DNA of 5,205 bases from Nitrospiraceae bacterium (GTDB lineage: Bacteria; Nitrospirota; Nitrospiria; Nitrospirales; Nitrospiraceae). Location: contig JAICXS010000187.1 in NCBI GenBank assembly GCA_025934615.1, forward strand, positions 1 to 5,205, given 5' to 3'. Shown piece after piece: positions 4,785-5,205 of the stretch. The notes under the pieces are model-generated. The model ran no database searches. It saw nothing but the letters and a program-made list of their open reading frames with translations, and was not told where the DNA came from. The first letter of the stretch is position 1; each line of letters opens with the position of its first letter. The position numbers were made by a program, and so were the translations under genes.

Positions 4785-5205
4785 TTACAGCCCTGCTTCC
4801 TTCTTCAAAGCCTTCGCCTTGTCGGTCAGCTCCCAGGTGAAGCCCGGTTCGTTGCGGCCAAAATGCCCGTAGGCAGCCGTTTGCTTGTAAATCGGACGGC
4901 GAAGCTTCAGGTGATCGATAATCCCGCGCGGTGTCATGGGGAAGTGCTTGCGCACCAGTTTATCGAGCAGGTCCACGGAGGCTTTTTCCGTGTTTTTCGT
5001 ATCGACGAGGATCGACACGGGGTCGGCCACTCCAATGGCATAGGCCAACTGGACTTCGCACTTGTCGGCCAATCCTGCCGCGACGATGTTTTTTGCGATG
5101 TAACGAGCCATATAAGAGGCCGAGCGATCGACCTTGCTGGGATCTTTGCCGGAGAACGCGCCGCCGCCGTGACTGCCGACGCCGCCGTAGGTGTCGACGA
5201 TAATC
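4785..5205 (-). CDS. metK: S-adenosylmethionine synthase (methionine adenosyltransferase), C-terminal part
   Basis: MetK makes S-adenosylmethionine from methionine and ATP in the cytoplasm. The frame is open to the right window edge and codes for 140 complete codons including the stop, which is the last third of a protein usually near 390 residues. The visible N-terminal end carries the family signature GGGAFSGKDPSKVDRS (window positions about 5166-5119), part of the nucleotide and phosphate binding site. It is followed by ARYIAKNIVAAGLADKCEVQ, the YAIGVADPVSI strand, and the C-terminal PIYKQTAAYGHFGRNE that is also typical of the family. The match to E. coli MetK as I remember it is close throughout. 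An internal ATG at 5111 is not the start. The gene's leader, where a SAM riboswitch would lie, is outside the window. ahcY follows in the same direction after a terminator. Confidence 0.97.
   Translation of the reverse strand, partial: IIVDTYGGVGSHGGGAFSGKDPSKVDRSASYMARYIAKNIVAAGLADKCEVQLAYAIGVADPVSILVDTKNTEKASVDLLDKLVRKHFPMTPRGIIDHLKLRRPIYKQTAAYGHFGRNEPGFTWELTDKAKALKKEAGL

Overview
The window looks like a chromosomal piece of a Nitrospira-type bacterium (phylum Nitrospirota). The basis is a high-GC coding background, a metK-ahcY pair with a short-type S-adenosylhomocysteine hydrolase, a secreted di-haem cytochrome, and two copies of a roughly 115-122 bp palindromic intergenic element that resembles dispersed repeats I recall from Nitrospira genomes. 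The genus assignment is inference, because no rRNA or other marker is present.

Layout, left to right. Positions 1-648 (minus) carry the N-terminal 216 residues of a ferritin-like/CCC1 (VIT1) iron-transport fusion that runs off the left edge. Positions 672-785 hold repeat copy 1, which reaches into the end of the next gene. Positions 775-1497 (minus) encode a DUF72/YecE-like TIM-barrel protein. Divergent from it, 1617-2816 (plus) encodes an exported di-haem protein of the DUF1111 (DHOR) type with two CxxCH motifs. Positions 2817-3324 are an AT-richer interval with no recognisable gene; it holds one very short ORF behind a strong ribosome-binding site. Positions 3325-3446 hold repeat copy 2, one base from the ahcY stop. 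Positions 3448-4704 (minus) are ahcY with a GTG start. A near-perfect intrinsic terminator lies at 4733-4764, and 4785-5205 (minus) is the C-terminal part of metK, cut by the right edge.

How the genes relate. MetK makes S-adenosylmethionine and AhcY removes the S-adenosylhomocysteine left after methyl transfer, so this pair is one pathway. A strong hairpin terminator nevertheless sits in the 80 bp between them, so ahcY must depend on readthrough or on a promoter squeezed against the terminator. The ferritin-CCC1 protein (iron handling) and the di-haem protein (redox, periplasmic) are not clearly in one operon.

The least ordinary signal is the repeat pair. Both copies have the same orientation, both lie at the 3' end of a minus-strand gene, and both present a TGA in the same phase to the gene that runs into them. 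In copy 1 that TGA is the actual stop codon. The opposite end of copy 1 lies where the -35 region of the iron gene's promoter would be. I found no CRISPR array, tRNA, rRNA, insertion sequence or clearly new multi-gene system.
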